A stretch of DNA of 64,000 nucleotides from Pseudonocardia sp. TRM90224 (GTDB taxonomy: Bacteria > Actinomycetota > Actinomycetes > Mycobacteriales > Pseudonocardiaceae), in the NCBI RefSeq assembly GCF_021245725.1, contig NZ_JAJGSX010000024.1, forward strand, positions 1 through 64,000, in the 5' to 3' direction. The notes beneath the pieces are model-generated. The model worked only from the letters and a program-made list of their open reading frames with translations, made no database searches and was not told the origin of the DNA. Positions 33,201 through 41,002 of the stretch are shown here, piece by piece. The translations under genes were made by a program, and so were the position numbers. Position 1 is the stretch's first letter. Each line of letters opens with the position of its first letter.

Positions 33201-36200
33201 ACGGCAAGCTGGACCGCGCCGCGCTGCCGGCACCGGACCGGGCGGGTGCGCTCTCCCGGGTGGCGCCGCGCGACGCCCGCGAGGAGCGGCTCGCCGCGCT
33301 GTTCGCCGAGGTCCTGCGGCTGCCGTCGCCGGTGGGCGTCGAGGACAACTTCTTCGAGCTGGGTGGGCACTCGCTGCTCGCCACCCGGCTCACCGCGCGG
33401 TTGCGCACCGAGTTCGACGTCGAGGTGGGGGTCGCGGAGCTGTTCGAGGCGCCGACGGTCGCCGGGCTCGCCGAGCGGGTCGCCGGCGCCGCCGCGGCAC
33501 GCGCAGGTGTGCGTCGGGTCGAGCGGCCCGACGTCCTGCCGCTCTCCTACGCGCAGCAGCGGCTGTGGTTCATCAACCGGCTCGACGGTCCGTCGACCGC
33601 CTACAACGTGCCGTACGCGTTGCGGCTCGATGCCGGGCTCGACGTCCCGGCGCTGTACGCGGCGCTCTGCGACGTCGTCGACCGGCACGAGAGCCTCCGC
33701 ACGGTGGTCGGCGAGGGCCCCGACGGCGAGCCGCACCAGGTGATCCGCCCGGCCGGCACCCGCCCGTTCCTCGACGTGCGATCCGTGGCACCCACCGAGC
33801 TGGACGCGGCCGTGCACGAGCCGCTGGGGCACGTGTTCGACCTCGCGGCCGATCTGCCGATCAGGGCGTGGTTGACGTTCGACGGGCACGACGCTGTGCT
33901 CGTGCTGGTCGTGCACCACATCGCCGCCGACGAGTGGTCGTTCGGGCCACTGCTGCGCGATTTGGCGACCGCATACCGGGCTCGCGCCGAGGGCGCCGAG
34001 CCGGCGTGGGCACCGCTGCCGGTGCAGTACGCCGAGCACGCGCTGTGGCAGCGCGGCGAGCTGGAGCGGGCGGGCGCCGATCACCTGCGGTTCTGGGCGG
34101 AGGCGTTGGCCGGGATCCCCGACGAGCTGCCCGTACCGCGCGACCGCAAGCGTCCGCAGGTGCGGTCCGGGCGGGGTGGCACGGTCCACTTCGACGTGCC
34201 GGCGCCGGTGCGGGCCGGGCTCGACGCGCTCGCGCGCGACTGCGGCGCGACCCCGTTCATGGTCGCGCACGCCGCCGTCGCCGCCTTGCTCTCGCGCCTC
34301 GGCGCGGGCGACGACGTGCCGCTGGGCTCGCCGATCGCCGGGCGCACCGACCACGCCGTCGACGAGCTGGTCGGGTTCTTCGTCAACTCGCTCGTGCTGC
34401 GCGCCGACCTCAGCGGCCGCCCGACGTTCCGGCAGCTCGTCGGCCGGGTCCGGGAGACGGCGCTCGCCGCGTACGAGCACCAGGAGCTGCCGTTCGAGCG
34501 GCTGGTCGAGGAGCTGAACCCGGCGCGCTCACTGGCCAGGCACCCGCTCTTCCAGCACTTCGTGATGTACCAGCCGGCGCCGCTGCAGGCGCCCGACTTC
34601 GGCGGGCTCAGCGCGCTGCCGCACCCGCTCATGCTGGACGGCTCGAAGTTCGACCTTTCCCTCCTCTTCCGCGAGGAACCCGGCCACGACGGCCTGCGCG
34701 CGGCGCTCAACTTCGACGCCGACCTCTTCGATCGCGGCACGGCGGAGACGCTCGCCGAGCGGCTCGGTGCGCTGCTGGAGATCGTCGCCGCGGAGCCGGA
34801 CACCGTGGTCGACTCCGTCGACGCGCTCACCCTGGAGGAGCGGGAGCGGCTCGACGCCTGGAGCCGCGGCGAGCCGATCCCGGAGGCCGCCACCCTGCCG
34901 GAGCTGTTCGCCCGCAGGCTGCCCGAGTTCGGTGCAAAGGGCACGGTGATCTGCGGCGAAGAGGAGGTCACCTTCGCCGAGCTGGACGCGCGGGCCGACG
35001 GGTTGGCTCGCCATCTCGCCGACCGCGGCGTCGGGCCTGAGGCGGTCGTGGGGATCATGCTGCCGCGCTCGGTCGACATGGTTGTCGCGGTGCTGGCCGT
35101 GCTGAAGGCCGGCGGCGCGTACCTCCCGCTCGACCCGGAGTACCCGGCCGACAGGCTCGACCTGATGATCACCGACGCGCGGCCGCTGCTGGTGGTCGGC
35201 ACCCCCGACGTCGCCGAGAGGGTGCGCGTGCCCGTCGTCGGCGTGCACGAGCGGGGCGACGGGCCGCTGCGCCCGCCGCACGTCGACAACCCGGCCTACG
35301 TGATCTACACGTCCGGCTCGACCGGCACGCCGAAGGGTGTTGCGGTCGGGCACCGCGGGCTGATGGGGCTGCTGGAGGCGTCCCGCCGCCGGCTCCGGGT
35401 GACGTCGGCCAGCCGGAAGCTGCTGACCGCCTCGATCAGCTTCGACACCTTCTACTTCCAGCTGGTCATCGGGCTGCTGCAGGGCGAGTGCCTGGTCGTC
35501 TGCCCGAGCCCGCGGCCGACCCCCGACGAGCTTGCCCAGCTGATCAGCAGGCACCGGCTGACGCACATGGGCCTGTCCCCTTCGGCGATGGCCGCGCTGC
35601 ACGACGAGCACAGCCTGCCGGACGGGATGGTGCCGGTGGTCGGTGGCGAGGCGTGCGGGCCGGAGCTGGTGGGCCGGCTCGCCGCCGCGCACACCGCGTT
35701 CAACGCCTACGGGCCGACCGAGGCGAGCGTGAACTCGACGCTCTGGCAGCTGCGTGCCGGGATCGATGCGTACGCCCCGATCGGCGTGCCCGACCCGGGC
35801 ACCACCGTGCACGTGTTGGACGCCGGCCTGCGCATGGTGCCGCCGGGGGTGGTCGGCGAGCTGTACATCGGCGGATCCGGGCTGGCCCGCGGCTACCGCG
35901 ACCGCGCCGGCCTGACCGCCGCGCGGTTCGTCGCCGACCCGTTCGGCTCGGGCGAGCGGCTCTACCGCACCGGCGACCTCGTGCGCTGGTCGGCGGGCGA
36001 GCTGGAGTTCGTCGGCCGCGCCGACGACCAGGTCAAGATCCGCGGCTTCCGGGTGGAGCTGGGCGAGGTCGAGGCCGCGATGGCCGCGCTGCCCGGCGTC
36101 ACCGATGCCGTCGTCACCGTGCACGGCGGCGGGCCGGTCGGCTCGCGGCTCGTCGGGTACGCCGTACCGGCGACCGTCGACCCGGCCGCGGTGCGGTCCG

Positions 36201-39200
36201 CGCTGGCCCAGCGGCTGCCGGAGCACATGGTGCCGGCCGCCGTCGTCGCGCTCGACGCCCTGCCGCTCCTGCCCAACGGCAAGATCGACCGCAAGGCGCT
36301 GCCGGAACCGGAGTTCGTGGCCGCGCAGGGCCGCGCGCCGGCGACGCCGTGGGAGCACGCGCTCTGCGGGGTGCTCGCCGAGGCGCTCGGGCTGCCGGCC
36401 GTCGGGCCCGACGACAACTTCTTCGCGCTCGGCGGCCACTCGCTGCTCGCGATCAGGGTCGTCTCCCGCACGCGGCGCGCGCTCGGGCGCGAGCTGTCGG
36501 TCCGGGCCGTCTTCGAGCACCCGACCGCCGCCGGGCTGGCGCGGGCGCTCACCGAGGCGGACGGCGGCCGGTCGCCGCTGGTCGCGGGCCCACGACCGGA
36601 GCGGGTGCCCCTCTCGCCCGCTCAGCTGCGGTTGTGGTTCCTGCAGCGGCTCGACGGCGGCGCGACGTACAACGTGCCGCTGCTCGCCCGCATGCGCGGC
36701 CCGCTCGACCTCGACGCGCTGGAAGCCGCCCTCGGCGACCTCACCGACCGGCACGAGAGCCTCCGCACGGCCTTCCCCGAGCACGACGGGACGCCGGACC
36801 AGCGGGTGTTGGAGCGGTATCCGGCGCCGATTTTGCGGATGATCGACGATAAAGACGTGCCGGCGGCCGTCCAGCACCGGTTTGCGCTGGATGACGAGCC
36901 GCCGCTGCGTGCGAGCGTCGCCCGGATCAGCGAGCGGGAGCACCTCGTGGTGCTCGTGTTGCACCACATTGCCGCCGACGAGTGGTCGGCGCAGCCGCTG
37001 CTCACCGACCTCGCGACGGCCTACCGCGCGCGGCTCGGCGGTGCTGCGCCCGAGTGGGAACCGCTGCCCGTCCAGTACGCGGACTACACGATCTGGCAGC
37101 ACCAGCGGCTCGCCGACGTGCAGGAGCGGCAGCTGGCGCACTGGCGCGACCAGCTCGCCGGGCTGCCGGAGGAGCTGGCGCTGCCGTACGACCACGCCCG
37201 GCCCGCCGAACCGTCGCACCGCGGCGTGACCGTGCCGTTCACGATCGAGGCCGGCGTGCACGAGCGCCTGCGTGCGGTGGCGACGTCGAGCGCGGCGAGC
37301 AGCTTCATGGTCGGCCAGGCCGCGGTAGCGGTGCTGCTGCACCGGCTCGGTGCGGGCACCGACATCCCGCTCGGAGCGCCCGCCGCCGGCCGCGCCGACG
37401 AGGCGCTCGACGAGCTGGTCGGGTTCTTCGTCAACACGCTGGTGCTGCGCGCCGACGTGAGTGGCGACCCGTCGTTCCGCGAGGTCGTCGAGCGGGTCCG
37501 TGCGGTCAACCTCGCCGCGTACGACCACCAGGATGTGCCCTTCGACAGGCTGGTCGAGGCGCTCGCCCCGGCGCGGACGCTGGCCCGCCACCCGCTCTTC
37601 CAGACGATGGTGACGTTCGAGGCGGCGTCCGGCGAGGTGCCGGAGTTCGTGGGGCTCGACGTCACGCCGGAGCCGGTCGACGACCGCACCGCGAAGTTCG
37701 ACCTGATGGTGGCGCTGCGTGAGGGCCCGGCCGGGCTCGACGGCGCGGTCAACGCCGCAACCGACCTCTTCGAAGAGGAGTCGGCGCACGAGCTGGCGGC
37801 GCGGTTCGTCCACCTGCTGGAGCTGCTCGTCGCCGATCCGGACGCGCCGATCTCCGCGCACGACGTCCGCACACCCGCCGAGCGGGAGCTGATGGACGCC
37901 GCCGCGCGACCGGCCCTCGACCCGACCACGACTGCGACCGCAACCGAGCTGTTCGCCGAGCGGGTCGCGGCGACCCCGCACGCCCTCGCGGTGGTCGCCG
38001 GGCCGACCCGGCTCACCTACGCCCAGCTCGACGCGGCGGCGAACCAGCTGGCCAGGCTGCTGATCGAGCGGGGCGTCAGCGCCGAGGACGTCGTCGGGCT
38101 GGCGGTGCCGCGAGGTGCGGAGATGGTGGCGGCGGTGCTCGCCGTGCACAAGGCCGGGGCCGCGTACCTGCCGCTCGACCCCGGCTACCCCGCCGAGCGG
38201 CTGCGGTTCATGATCGCTGACGCTTCGCCGCGGCTGGTGCTGACCGTTGAAGGCTCTGTGCTGCCGAACGTCGAGGCGGTGGTGCTCGACGAGCCGGCGA
38301 CGGCCGCACGGCTCGCGTCCCTCGACGGCAGCCCGGTGCGGGTCCCGCCGCACCCGGACGGCCGCGCGTACGTGATCTACACGTCCGGCTCGACCGGCGT
38401 GCCCAAGGGCGTCGAGGTGTCGCACCGCAACCTCGCGGCGCTTTGCGCCTGGGTGGGTGCGGAGTTCACCGAGGGCGAGCTGGCGCGGGTGATCCTCTCG
38501 ACGTCGCTGAACTTCGACGTCTCCGTGTTCGAGCTGTTCGCGCCGCTCACGACCGGCGGGACGGTCGAGGTGGTGGCCGACGCGCTGGCGCTCGCCGGTG
38601 ACGTCGACCCGGCAGGGGCGCTGGTCAGCACTGTCGACCCGGCCGGAGCGCTGGTCAGTACTGTGCCGAGTGTCCTGGCCGGGCTCGCGGAGCAGGGCGG
38701 GCTGGCCGCCGAGCCGGCCGCGATCGTGCTCGCGGGGGAGGCGTTCCCGCCGGCGCTGCTGGCGGCCGTGCGGGAACGGTTCGGCGGCGTGCCGGTGCGC
38801 AACGCGTACGGGCCGACGGAGGCGACGGTCTACGCGACGAGCTGGTTCGCGCCGGACGGGCCGGCCGACCGGGTGCCGATCGGGCGGCCGCTGCCCGGCA
38901 CGTCGGCCGTGGTGCTCGACGAGCGCCTGCGCCCGGTGCCGCGCGGGGCCGTGGGCGAGCTGTATGTCGGCGGCCAGCAGGTGGCGCGCGGGTACCTCGG
39001 GCGGGCGGGCCTCACGGCGGCGCGGTTCGTGGCCGACCCGGTCACCGGCGGGCGGATCTACCGCACGGGCGACGTCGTGCGCTGGAACCGCGCAGGGGAG
39101 CTGGAGTTCCTCGGCCGGGCCGACGAGCAGGTGAAGGTCCGCGGGTTCCGGGTCGAGCCGGGTGAGGTCGCGGCCGTGCTGCAGGGCTGCTCCGACGTCA

Positions 39201-41002
39201 CAGCTGCCGTCGTGGTGGCGGCCGGGAACCGGCTGGTCGGGTACGTCGTTGGCGCCGTGGAGCCGGCCGCGGTGGTCGCGCACGCGGCACAGCGGCTGCC
39301 GAGCTACCTGGTGCCGTCCGACGTCGTCGTGCTCGACGCGCTGCCGCTCACCCCTAGCGGCAAGCTCGACAAGGCCGCGCTGCCCGCGCCCGAGCAAGCA
39401 GCCGTGCCATCGCGGGCCCCGTCGGGTGCCGTCGAGGAGGTGCTCGCCGGGATCGTCGGGGAGCTGCTGAGCTGCCCGGCCGGTCCCGACGACGACTTCT
39501 TCGCGCTCGGCGGCGACTCGATCCTCTCGATCACCCTGGTCGCGCGGGCACGTGCGGCCGGGCTGACGCTGCGCCCCCGTGACGTCTTCGTGCACCGCAC
39601 GGTCGCCGGGCTCGCTGCTGCCGCGCAGCATGCCGTGCCGGCGGTGATGGAGGCGCCGGCAGCGGCGCTCGGCAGCGTCCCGGCCTCGCCGATCATGCAG
39701 CTGCTGCGCGCGCAGCGGCGGCCGATCGGGCGGTTCGCGCAGGCCAGGTACCTGACCGTGCCGGCCGGGACCGCGCCGGAGCGGCTGGCTGCGGCACTCG
39801 CTGCACTGCACGACCGGCACGCGGCGCTGCGGGCCCGGCTCGTCGAGCGCGACTGGATGCTCGACGTGCCGGCCGACGGCACCCCGCCCGACCTGCAGTG
39901 CGTCGATCTGCGGGGCGTGCCTGAGGGCGAGTGGGGCCCGCTGCTCGCGGCCGCTGCCGACTCGGCCGCAGGCACGCTCGACCCGGCCGCCGGCCGGATG
40001 GTTGCGGCGGTGTGGTTCGACGCGGGTGACCGGCCGGGGCGGCTGCTGCTGCTCGTGCACCACCTCGTCGTCGACGCGGTCTCGTGGACGGTGCTGCTGC
40101 CCGATCTCGTTGCGGCCGTCGAGGGGCACGAGCTGCCGCCGGTGCCGATGTCGTTGCGCGGGTGGGCCCGCGGGCTCGCGGCCGCGGACCGCACGGCCGA
40201 GCTGCCGCTGTGGGAGGCGGCGCTCGACGGTGTCGAGGCGCCGTTCCCGCAGGTCCGGGGGCAGTCGCCGGCCACGCACGTCGTGGAGGTGCCGGCCGAG
40301 ATGACCACCCTCCTGACGACGGTCGTCCCGGAGCGGTCCGGCGCCGGCGTCACCGACGTGCTGCTCGCGGCGCTCGGGGTCGCGCTGGAACGCCCGCAGC
40401 CGTTCCTGGTGGCCGTCGAGGGGCACGGTCGCGAGGAGCAGGTGGTGCCCGGCGCCGACCTCTCCCGCACGGTCGGGTGGCTGACCTCGGTGTACCCGGT
40501 GCGTTGCGGCGGCGCGCCTGCTGCTGGGGCAACGCCGGAGCAGGCCGCGGCCGATGCCGTGCGGCACGTCCGCGACCGGGTGGCCGCGCTGCCCGACCGC
40601 GGCATCGGGTACGGGCTGCTGCGCAGCGCGGGCCGGCTCGCGGAGCATCCGGAGCCGCAGGTCGGGCTCAACTACTTCGGCCGGACCGCCACCCCCGAGC
40701 CGGTCGAGTGGGCGCCCGCGCCGGAGCCGGGGCTGCCCGGCGGGACGAGCGACGGGTTCGCGGTGTTCCCGCGCGTTCTCGACGTCAACGTCGTGCTCGA
40801 CGGCCCGGTGCTGAGGGCCGCGTTCACCTACGACACCGACGTGCTCACCGCGGCCACAGCGCGGGCGTTCGGCGCGCGCTGGGTCGCGGCGCTGGCCGCG
40901 ATCGCCACCGGCCCGTTCGGCGGTCGCAGCGCGGCCCGCTCCGAGCTGCTGGACCTCGACCAGAGCGAGCTCGACGAGATCGAAGCGGAGTGGGACCTGT
41001 GA
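24260..41002 (+). CDS. Five-module nonribosomal peptide synthetase ending in an epimerase domain
   Basis: A 5,580-residue NRPS. Order: C-A-T-C-A-T-C-A-T-C-A-T-C-A-T-E. The first condensation domain has HHTVLDAY, the form found in DhbF/EntF-type domains that take an aryl group from a carrier protein, so the chain probably starts with a benzoyl cap from the carrier-reductase just upstream. C2, C4 and C5 carry HH-x3-DEWS; C3 carries HHHLILDGWS. All five A domains have intact YTSGSTG-type loops and a C-terminal GKxD Lys; all T domains keep the Ser (GGHSLL or GGDSI). The epimerase has HHLVVDAVSW. Pocket residues read by eye give Gly for module 2; the others are unassigned. ATG 24260 follows AGGAG at 24245-24249. 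The stop overlaps the GTG of the second NRPS. Confidence 0.96.
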   Translation: MPERLPATSAQAGVWFAQQREPANAIFNTAEYVQLDGPLDRLAFLAALELTIAETDALGVRFESTPDGVVQVLDPTLRPVPQVVDLTNAADPLAAALTHMRADVAVPLDPAQGGLVAEVLFVLGAERHLWFQRAHHTVLDAYAFSMIGRRVAQRYRAAVDGPAVDGSAVPPSPFRPVRDAVADELAYLGSTKFVADREFWRSELEGVDDPVRLGEGRGHTATAAFRHVERFEGDLDGLGGSWADAALAAVAAHVWRVTGQQDLVLGLPTMNRMGTAALRVPTVAVTVAPARLHVDGWATPQRLVAEARQMLARSRKHHRHPAEQIRRDLGVAPGPWVNLKPFADVLDLGDVTGTVQYLAAGPVEDVTFTLHPHDGGLALLVDGNADAHTADEVAGHVTGVRRMLEAFVQRPDRPVGRLDRLPPARLADLAATASWSIPPDRPRLSEFLAAQAASTPDAPAVRCGDETLTYAELGARVERAARVLTDLGAGPEHTVAVAMPRTAELVVAVLAVLRAGAAYLPLDPAYPAERRAFILDDAGVDLVLTGPDTQGIDGALAWQPDTDLGEAEGVELRRPAGAGAAYVIYTSGSTGLPKGVVLTHDNAAALVEWAVAELGPQRLHRTLFSTSLSFDVSVFELFAPLACGGCLDVVDDALALASTDWTGTLVSAVPSVLAALLERSGTVPAAGTFALCGEALPGDLVAALLAGRSDAEVLNIYGPTEETVYATAWRAGSGGEDRPPIGHAIGDTRAYVLDHCLRPAPDGVLGELYLSGPGVARGYHGRAALTGTRFLPDPFGPPGSRMYRTGDLVRRDVDGTLHYLGRGDDQVKIRGFRIELGEVEAALRALPGVTQAAVIAGANRLVGYVTGDVDPAAVRAELAARLPEHMVPSALVVLDVLPQTPNGKLDRKALALIEPTEIGTGIDVPVGVREELLAGLFADVIGVPSVGRNANFFTLGGHSLLALRLLGRIRATFGVTLEVGAVFEAPTVAGLAGLLDGTRGTPATRPAPGARGARPALSFAQQRLWSLHRIEGPSPTYTIPLAVTLTGELDVDALRVALRAVVERHESLRTLLPAVSGVPWQRVLDADAPAVAALGIPMHDVAPGELPDRLRQAARVPFDLAVDLPVRAELFRAELFRADLFRAELFSDAPEHHVLLIAVHHVAGDEWSTTNLVADLLTAYRAAVEGRAPEWKPLPVQYADVAAWQRAALGNADDPDSELARQLGYWRRQLDGLPAELELPADRPRPPVESHAGRVVPFAVDDADALTALARTEGVTGFMLLQAAVAALLTRMGAGTDIPLGTPIAARGDESAAELVGMFLNSLVLRTDTAGDPTFRELLARIRATDLAAYDHAAAPFEAVVDAVALDRSLARHPLFQVMITHQHRPAPPQGLVTGVELLDIGTAKFDLTIRTIEQPGETLGEIEYATDLFDHGTVESLAQRLCRVLAALAHDPDQRISAVDLLLPGEHAGAAVERPLPAAMLPELLAQRLPVSGGSVRCGDVELSHPAFSTRADRLAAHMAAAGAGPGRVVALLLPRSVDLVAAMVAVHRSGAAYLPLDPDFPADRLAYTLADAAPVLLVTDSATGVDVSGLPRLLLDDLPAATPPFAAVPSHPDATAYVIYTSGSTGRPKGVAVTHRGLLNFLFSMAEQLQPGRADVLLAVTTVGFDIAGLELFLPLLAGSGLVVAGPDKVGDPHALVRLARERGVTMLQATPTLWSALVAHDRSFAGEVRALVGGEALPPELASALAARGPGAINLYGPTETTIWSSSWEITGPAVSLGEPLWNTSLHVLDEHLRPVPSGVAGELYIGGAGLARGYLNRPGLTAGRFVADPSGPPGARMYRTGDRVRRRAGRLEFLGRADHQVKLRGFRIELGEIEAALAAQPGVDAAVAVVREDVPGRRALVAYVVGGEPAALRAALAARLPDYMVPAHIVGLAALPLTPNRKVDRKALPAPRFEQATTFRPPRTPAETVLSGLFAQLLGTPDRPLPPIGLDDGFFDLGGDSIVAIALAATATAAGLPVAPRDVFLHRTVESLAAHAEQASPGARPVLDAAAAQLPELAAEFPDAIVVRPVTPLQEGLLFHAEQAGADDVHTVQWFLDLRWADDRPLDTERLRRAAALLAARHETLRTGFRRARDGRPVQVVGDPAGAVEVAERDLTGAGEAALSVLADAERARPFDPSTPPLLRLLVARTGPGRARLVLTHHHLILDGWSIPVLLDELLALYADPTRRAGEPRTAAAHLSWLASRDRAAAREAWARSLAGLDEPSLVLPSAPARGPLPEQLDVGVDGELAGRVLGAARAAGVTPNTLLQWAWGLVVARQLGRESAVFAATAAGRDAGVDSVERAVGLLINTIPVHVRFGRGDTVAQSLRKLQDEQAALLDHQHLGLADVQRIAGLPALFDTFAVYENFPLDEAALAGMERTSGIAVRPVGGRDASPYPLGVVALPTAGTGSALRLVLRHRSDVVDTATAEAFAARLRTVLEAVAADLTTPVDTIDVRPQDERAAASVRGTGPLGPPRATLPELVAAHVAATPDAPAVADEHTRYTYAELDAAANRLASELVRRGIGTEDVVALVMARSAALVVALLAVHKAGAAYLPLDPAYPAARITMMCADARPVLALTAGDAAPPAGVPHLAVEGAFAEGSLPAAAHPDNAAYLIYTSGSTGTPKSVVVSHSGLAALGATVIDGFGLRTGHRVLQFATSSFDTSVWEIAMALLSGAELVVVPPEQRLGAPLGRFLLDEKITHLTLPPSALAELPSDLPLPPETSLVVAGEACPPELVRHWAGRVAMFNSYGPTETTIDATLWRADGAPGATVPIGTPVADTGVLLLDPRLRPVPDGAVGELYVCGSGLARGYRGRPGLTAERFVADPVHAGGRLYRTGDLARWRNDGALEFAGRADQQVKIRGFRVEPGEVETALRALPDVGQAAVIERDGVLVAYVTGSVEPAATRSELAGELPEHMIPTFVVVLAALPLTPNGKLDRAALPAPDRAGALSRVAPRDAREERLAALFAEVLRLPSPVGVEDNFFELGGHSLLATRLTARLRTEFDVEVGVAELFEAPTVAGLAERVAGAAAARAGVRRVERPDVLPLSYAQQRLWFINRLDGPSTAYNVPYALRLDAGLDVPALYAALCDVVDRHESLRTVVGEGPDGEPHQVIRPAGTRPFLDVRSVAPTELDAAVHEPLGHVFDLAADLPIRAWLTFDGHDAVLVLVVHHIAADEWSFGPLLRDLATAYRARAEGAEPAWAPLPVQYAEHALWQRGELERAGADHLRFWAEALAGIPDELPVPRDRKRPQVRSGRGGTVHFDVPAPVRAGLDALARDCGATPFMVAHAAVAALLSRLGAGDDVPLGSPIAGRTDHAVDELVGFFVNSLVLRADLSGRPTFRQLVGRVRETALAAYEHQELPFERLVEELNPARSLARHPLFQHFVMYQPAPLQAPDFGGLSALPHPLMLDGSKFDLSLLFREEPGHDGLRAALNFDADLFDRGTAETLAERLGALLEIVAAEPDTVVDSVDALTLEERERLDAWSRGEPIPEAATLPELFARRLPEFGAKGTVICGEEEVTFAELDARADGLARHLADRGVGPEAVVGIMLPRSVDMVVAVLAVLKAGGAYLPLDPEYPADRLDLMITDARPLLVVGTPDVAERVRVPVVGVHERGDGPLRPPHVDNPAYVIYTSGSTGTPKGVAVGHRGLMGLLEASRRRLRVTSASRKLLTASISFDTFYFQLVIGLLQGECLVVCPSPRPTPDELAQLISRHRLTHMGLSPSAMAALHDEHSLPDGMVPVVGGEACGPELVGRLAAAHTAFNAYGPTEASVNSTLWQLRAGIDAYAPIGVPDPGTTVHVLDAGLRMVPPGVVGELYIGGSGLARGYRDRAGLTAARFVADPFGSGERLYRTGDLVRWSAGELEFVGRADDQVKIRGFRVELGEVEAAMAALPGVTDAVVTVHGGGPVGSRLVGYAVPATVDPAAVRSALAQRLPEHMVPAAVVALDALPLLPNGKIDRKALPEPEFVAAQGRAPATPWEHALCGVLAEALGLPAVGPDDNFFALGGHSLLAIRVVSRTRRALGRELSVRAVFEHPTAAGLARALTEADGGRSPLVAGPRPERVPLSPAQLRLWFLQRLDGGATYNVPLLARMRGPLDLDALEAALGDLTDRHESLRTAFPEHDGTPDQRVLERYPAPILRMIDDKDVPAAVQHRFALDDEPPLRASVARISEREHLVVLVLHHIAADEWSAQPLLTDLATAYRARLGGAAPEWEPLPVQYADYTIWQHQRLADVQERQLAHWRDQLAGLPEELALPYDHARPAEPSHRGVTVPFTIEAGVHERLRAVATSSAASSFMVGQAAVAVLLHRLGAGTDIPLGAPAAGRADEALDELVGFFVNTLVLRADVSGDPSFREVVERVRAVNLAAYDHQDVPFDRLVEALAPARTLARHPLFQTMVTFEAASGEVPEFVGLDVTPEPVDDRTAKFDLMVALREGPAGLDGAVNAATDLFEEESAHELAARFVHLLELLVADPDAPISAHDVRTPAERELMDAAARPALDPTTTATATELFAERVAATPHALAVVAGPTRLTYAQLDAAANQLARLLIERGVSAEDVVGLAVPRGAEMVAAVLAVHKAGAAYLPLDPGYPAERLRFMIADASPRLVLTVEGSVLPNVEAVVLDEPATAARLASLDGSPVRVPPHPDGRAYVIYTSGSTGVPKGVEVSHRNLAALCAWVGAEFTEGELARVILSTSLNFDVSVFELFAPLTTGGTVEVVADALALAGDVDPAGALVSTVDPAGALVSTVPSVLAGLAEQGGLAAEPAAIVLAGEAFPPALLAAVRERFGGVPVRNAYGPTEATVYATSWFAPDGPADRVPIGRPLPGTSAVVLDERLRPVPRGAVGELYVGGQQVARGYLGRAGLTAARFVADPVTGGRIYRTGDVVRWNRAGELEFLGRADEQVKVRGFRVEPGEVAAVLQGCSDVTAAVVVAAGNRLVGYVVGAVEPAAVVAHAAQRLPSYLVPSDVVVLDALPLTPSGKLDKAALPAPEQAAVPSRAPSGAVEEVLAGIVGELLSCPAGPDDDFFALGGDSILSITLVARARAAGLTLRPRDVFVHRTVAGLAAAAQHAVPAVMEAPAAALGSVPASPIMQLLRAQRRPIGRFAQARYLTVPAGTAPERLAAALAALHDRHAALRARLVERDWMLDVPADGTPPDLQCVDLRGVPEGEWGPLLAAAADSAAGTLDPAAGRMVAAVWFDAGDRPGRLLLLVHHLVVDAVSWTVLLPDLVAAVEGHELPPVPMSLRGWARGLAAADRTAELPLWEAALDGVEAPFPQVRGQSPATHVVEVPAEMTTLLTTVVPERSGAGVTDVLLAALGVALERPQPFLVAVEGHGREEQVVPGADLSRTVGWLTSVYPVRCGGAPAAGATPEQAAADAVRHVRDRVAALPDRGIGYGLLRSAGRLAEHPEPQVGLNYFGRTATPEPVEWAPAPEPGLPGGTSDGFAVFPRVLDVNVVLDGPVLRAAFTYDTDVLTAATARAFGARWVAALAAIATGPFGGRSAARSELLDLDQSELDEIEAEWDL
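27290..30400 (+). other. NRPS module 2: C-A(Gly)-T
   Basis: The A2 pocket reads D-I-L-Q-L-G-L-I-W-K, the standard glycine code of DhbF-type enzymes. T2 has GGDSI, a form often seen before an epimerase, but a plain condensation domain follows, as expected for achiral glycine. C2 contains a 15-bp tandem expansion just before its active-site motif. Confidence 0.85.
27638..27697 (+). repeat. 15-bp tandem repeat (4 units) in condensation domain 2
   Basis: Four in-frame units encode R-A-E-L-F, R-A-E-L-F, R-A-D-L-F, R-A-E-L-F at 27638-27652, 27653-27667, 27668-27682 and 27683-27697. Sister C domains show one such unit at most at this position. The run ends about ten residues before the HHVAGDEWS active-site motif. 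Confidence 0.9.
30400..33490 (+). other. NRPS module 3: C-A-T
   Basis: C3 begins with VTPLQEGLLFHA and has HHHLILDGWS. The A3 pocket reads by eye D-T-W-T-V-A-S-I-D-K. This is not a code I can assign; the S-I-D-K end recalls basic-residue (Orn-type) pockets, but the front resembles aromatic pockets. T3 has GGHSLL near 33361. Confidence 0.65.
33495..36560 (+). other. NRPS module 4: C-A-T
   Basis: C4 has HHIAADEWS. The A4 pocket reads D-T-F-G-V-G-A-V-N-K, unassigned, and shares its V-G-A-V-N-K half with module 7 (D-L-F-N-V-G-A-V-N-K). Both A domains also share the unusual S-I-S-F-D-x-F-x-F-Q stretch, so they are probably sister domains with related substrates. Confidence 0.65.
36565..41002 (+). 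other. NRPS module 5: C-A-T-E
   Basis: The A5 pocket reads D-V-F-S-V-A-A-V-Y-K. T5 has GGDSI, followed by an epimerase with HHLVVDAVSW, VEGHGRE, VGWLTSVYPV and NYFGR, all E-domain motifs. The residue added here should therefore be D-configured when passed to the second NRPS. A5 contains a 30-bp tandem duplication. Confidence 0.75.
38603..38662 (+). repeat. 30-bp tandem duplication in adenylation domain 5
   Basis: Two adjacent 30-bp units (38603-38632 and 38633-38662) both encode VDPAGALVST and differ at three bases. They lie directly before the VPSVLAGL stretch, whose neighbouring Ser is one of the specificity positions. The closest relative, A1, has no second unit, so this is a ten-residue insertion by recent slippage. 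Confidence 0.9.
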
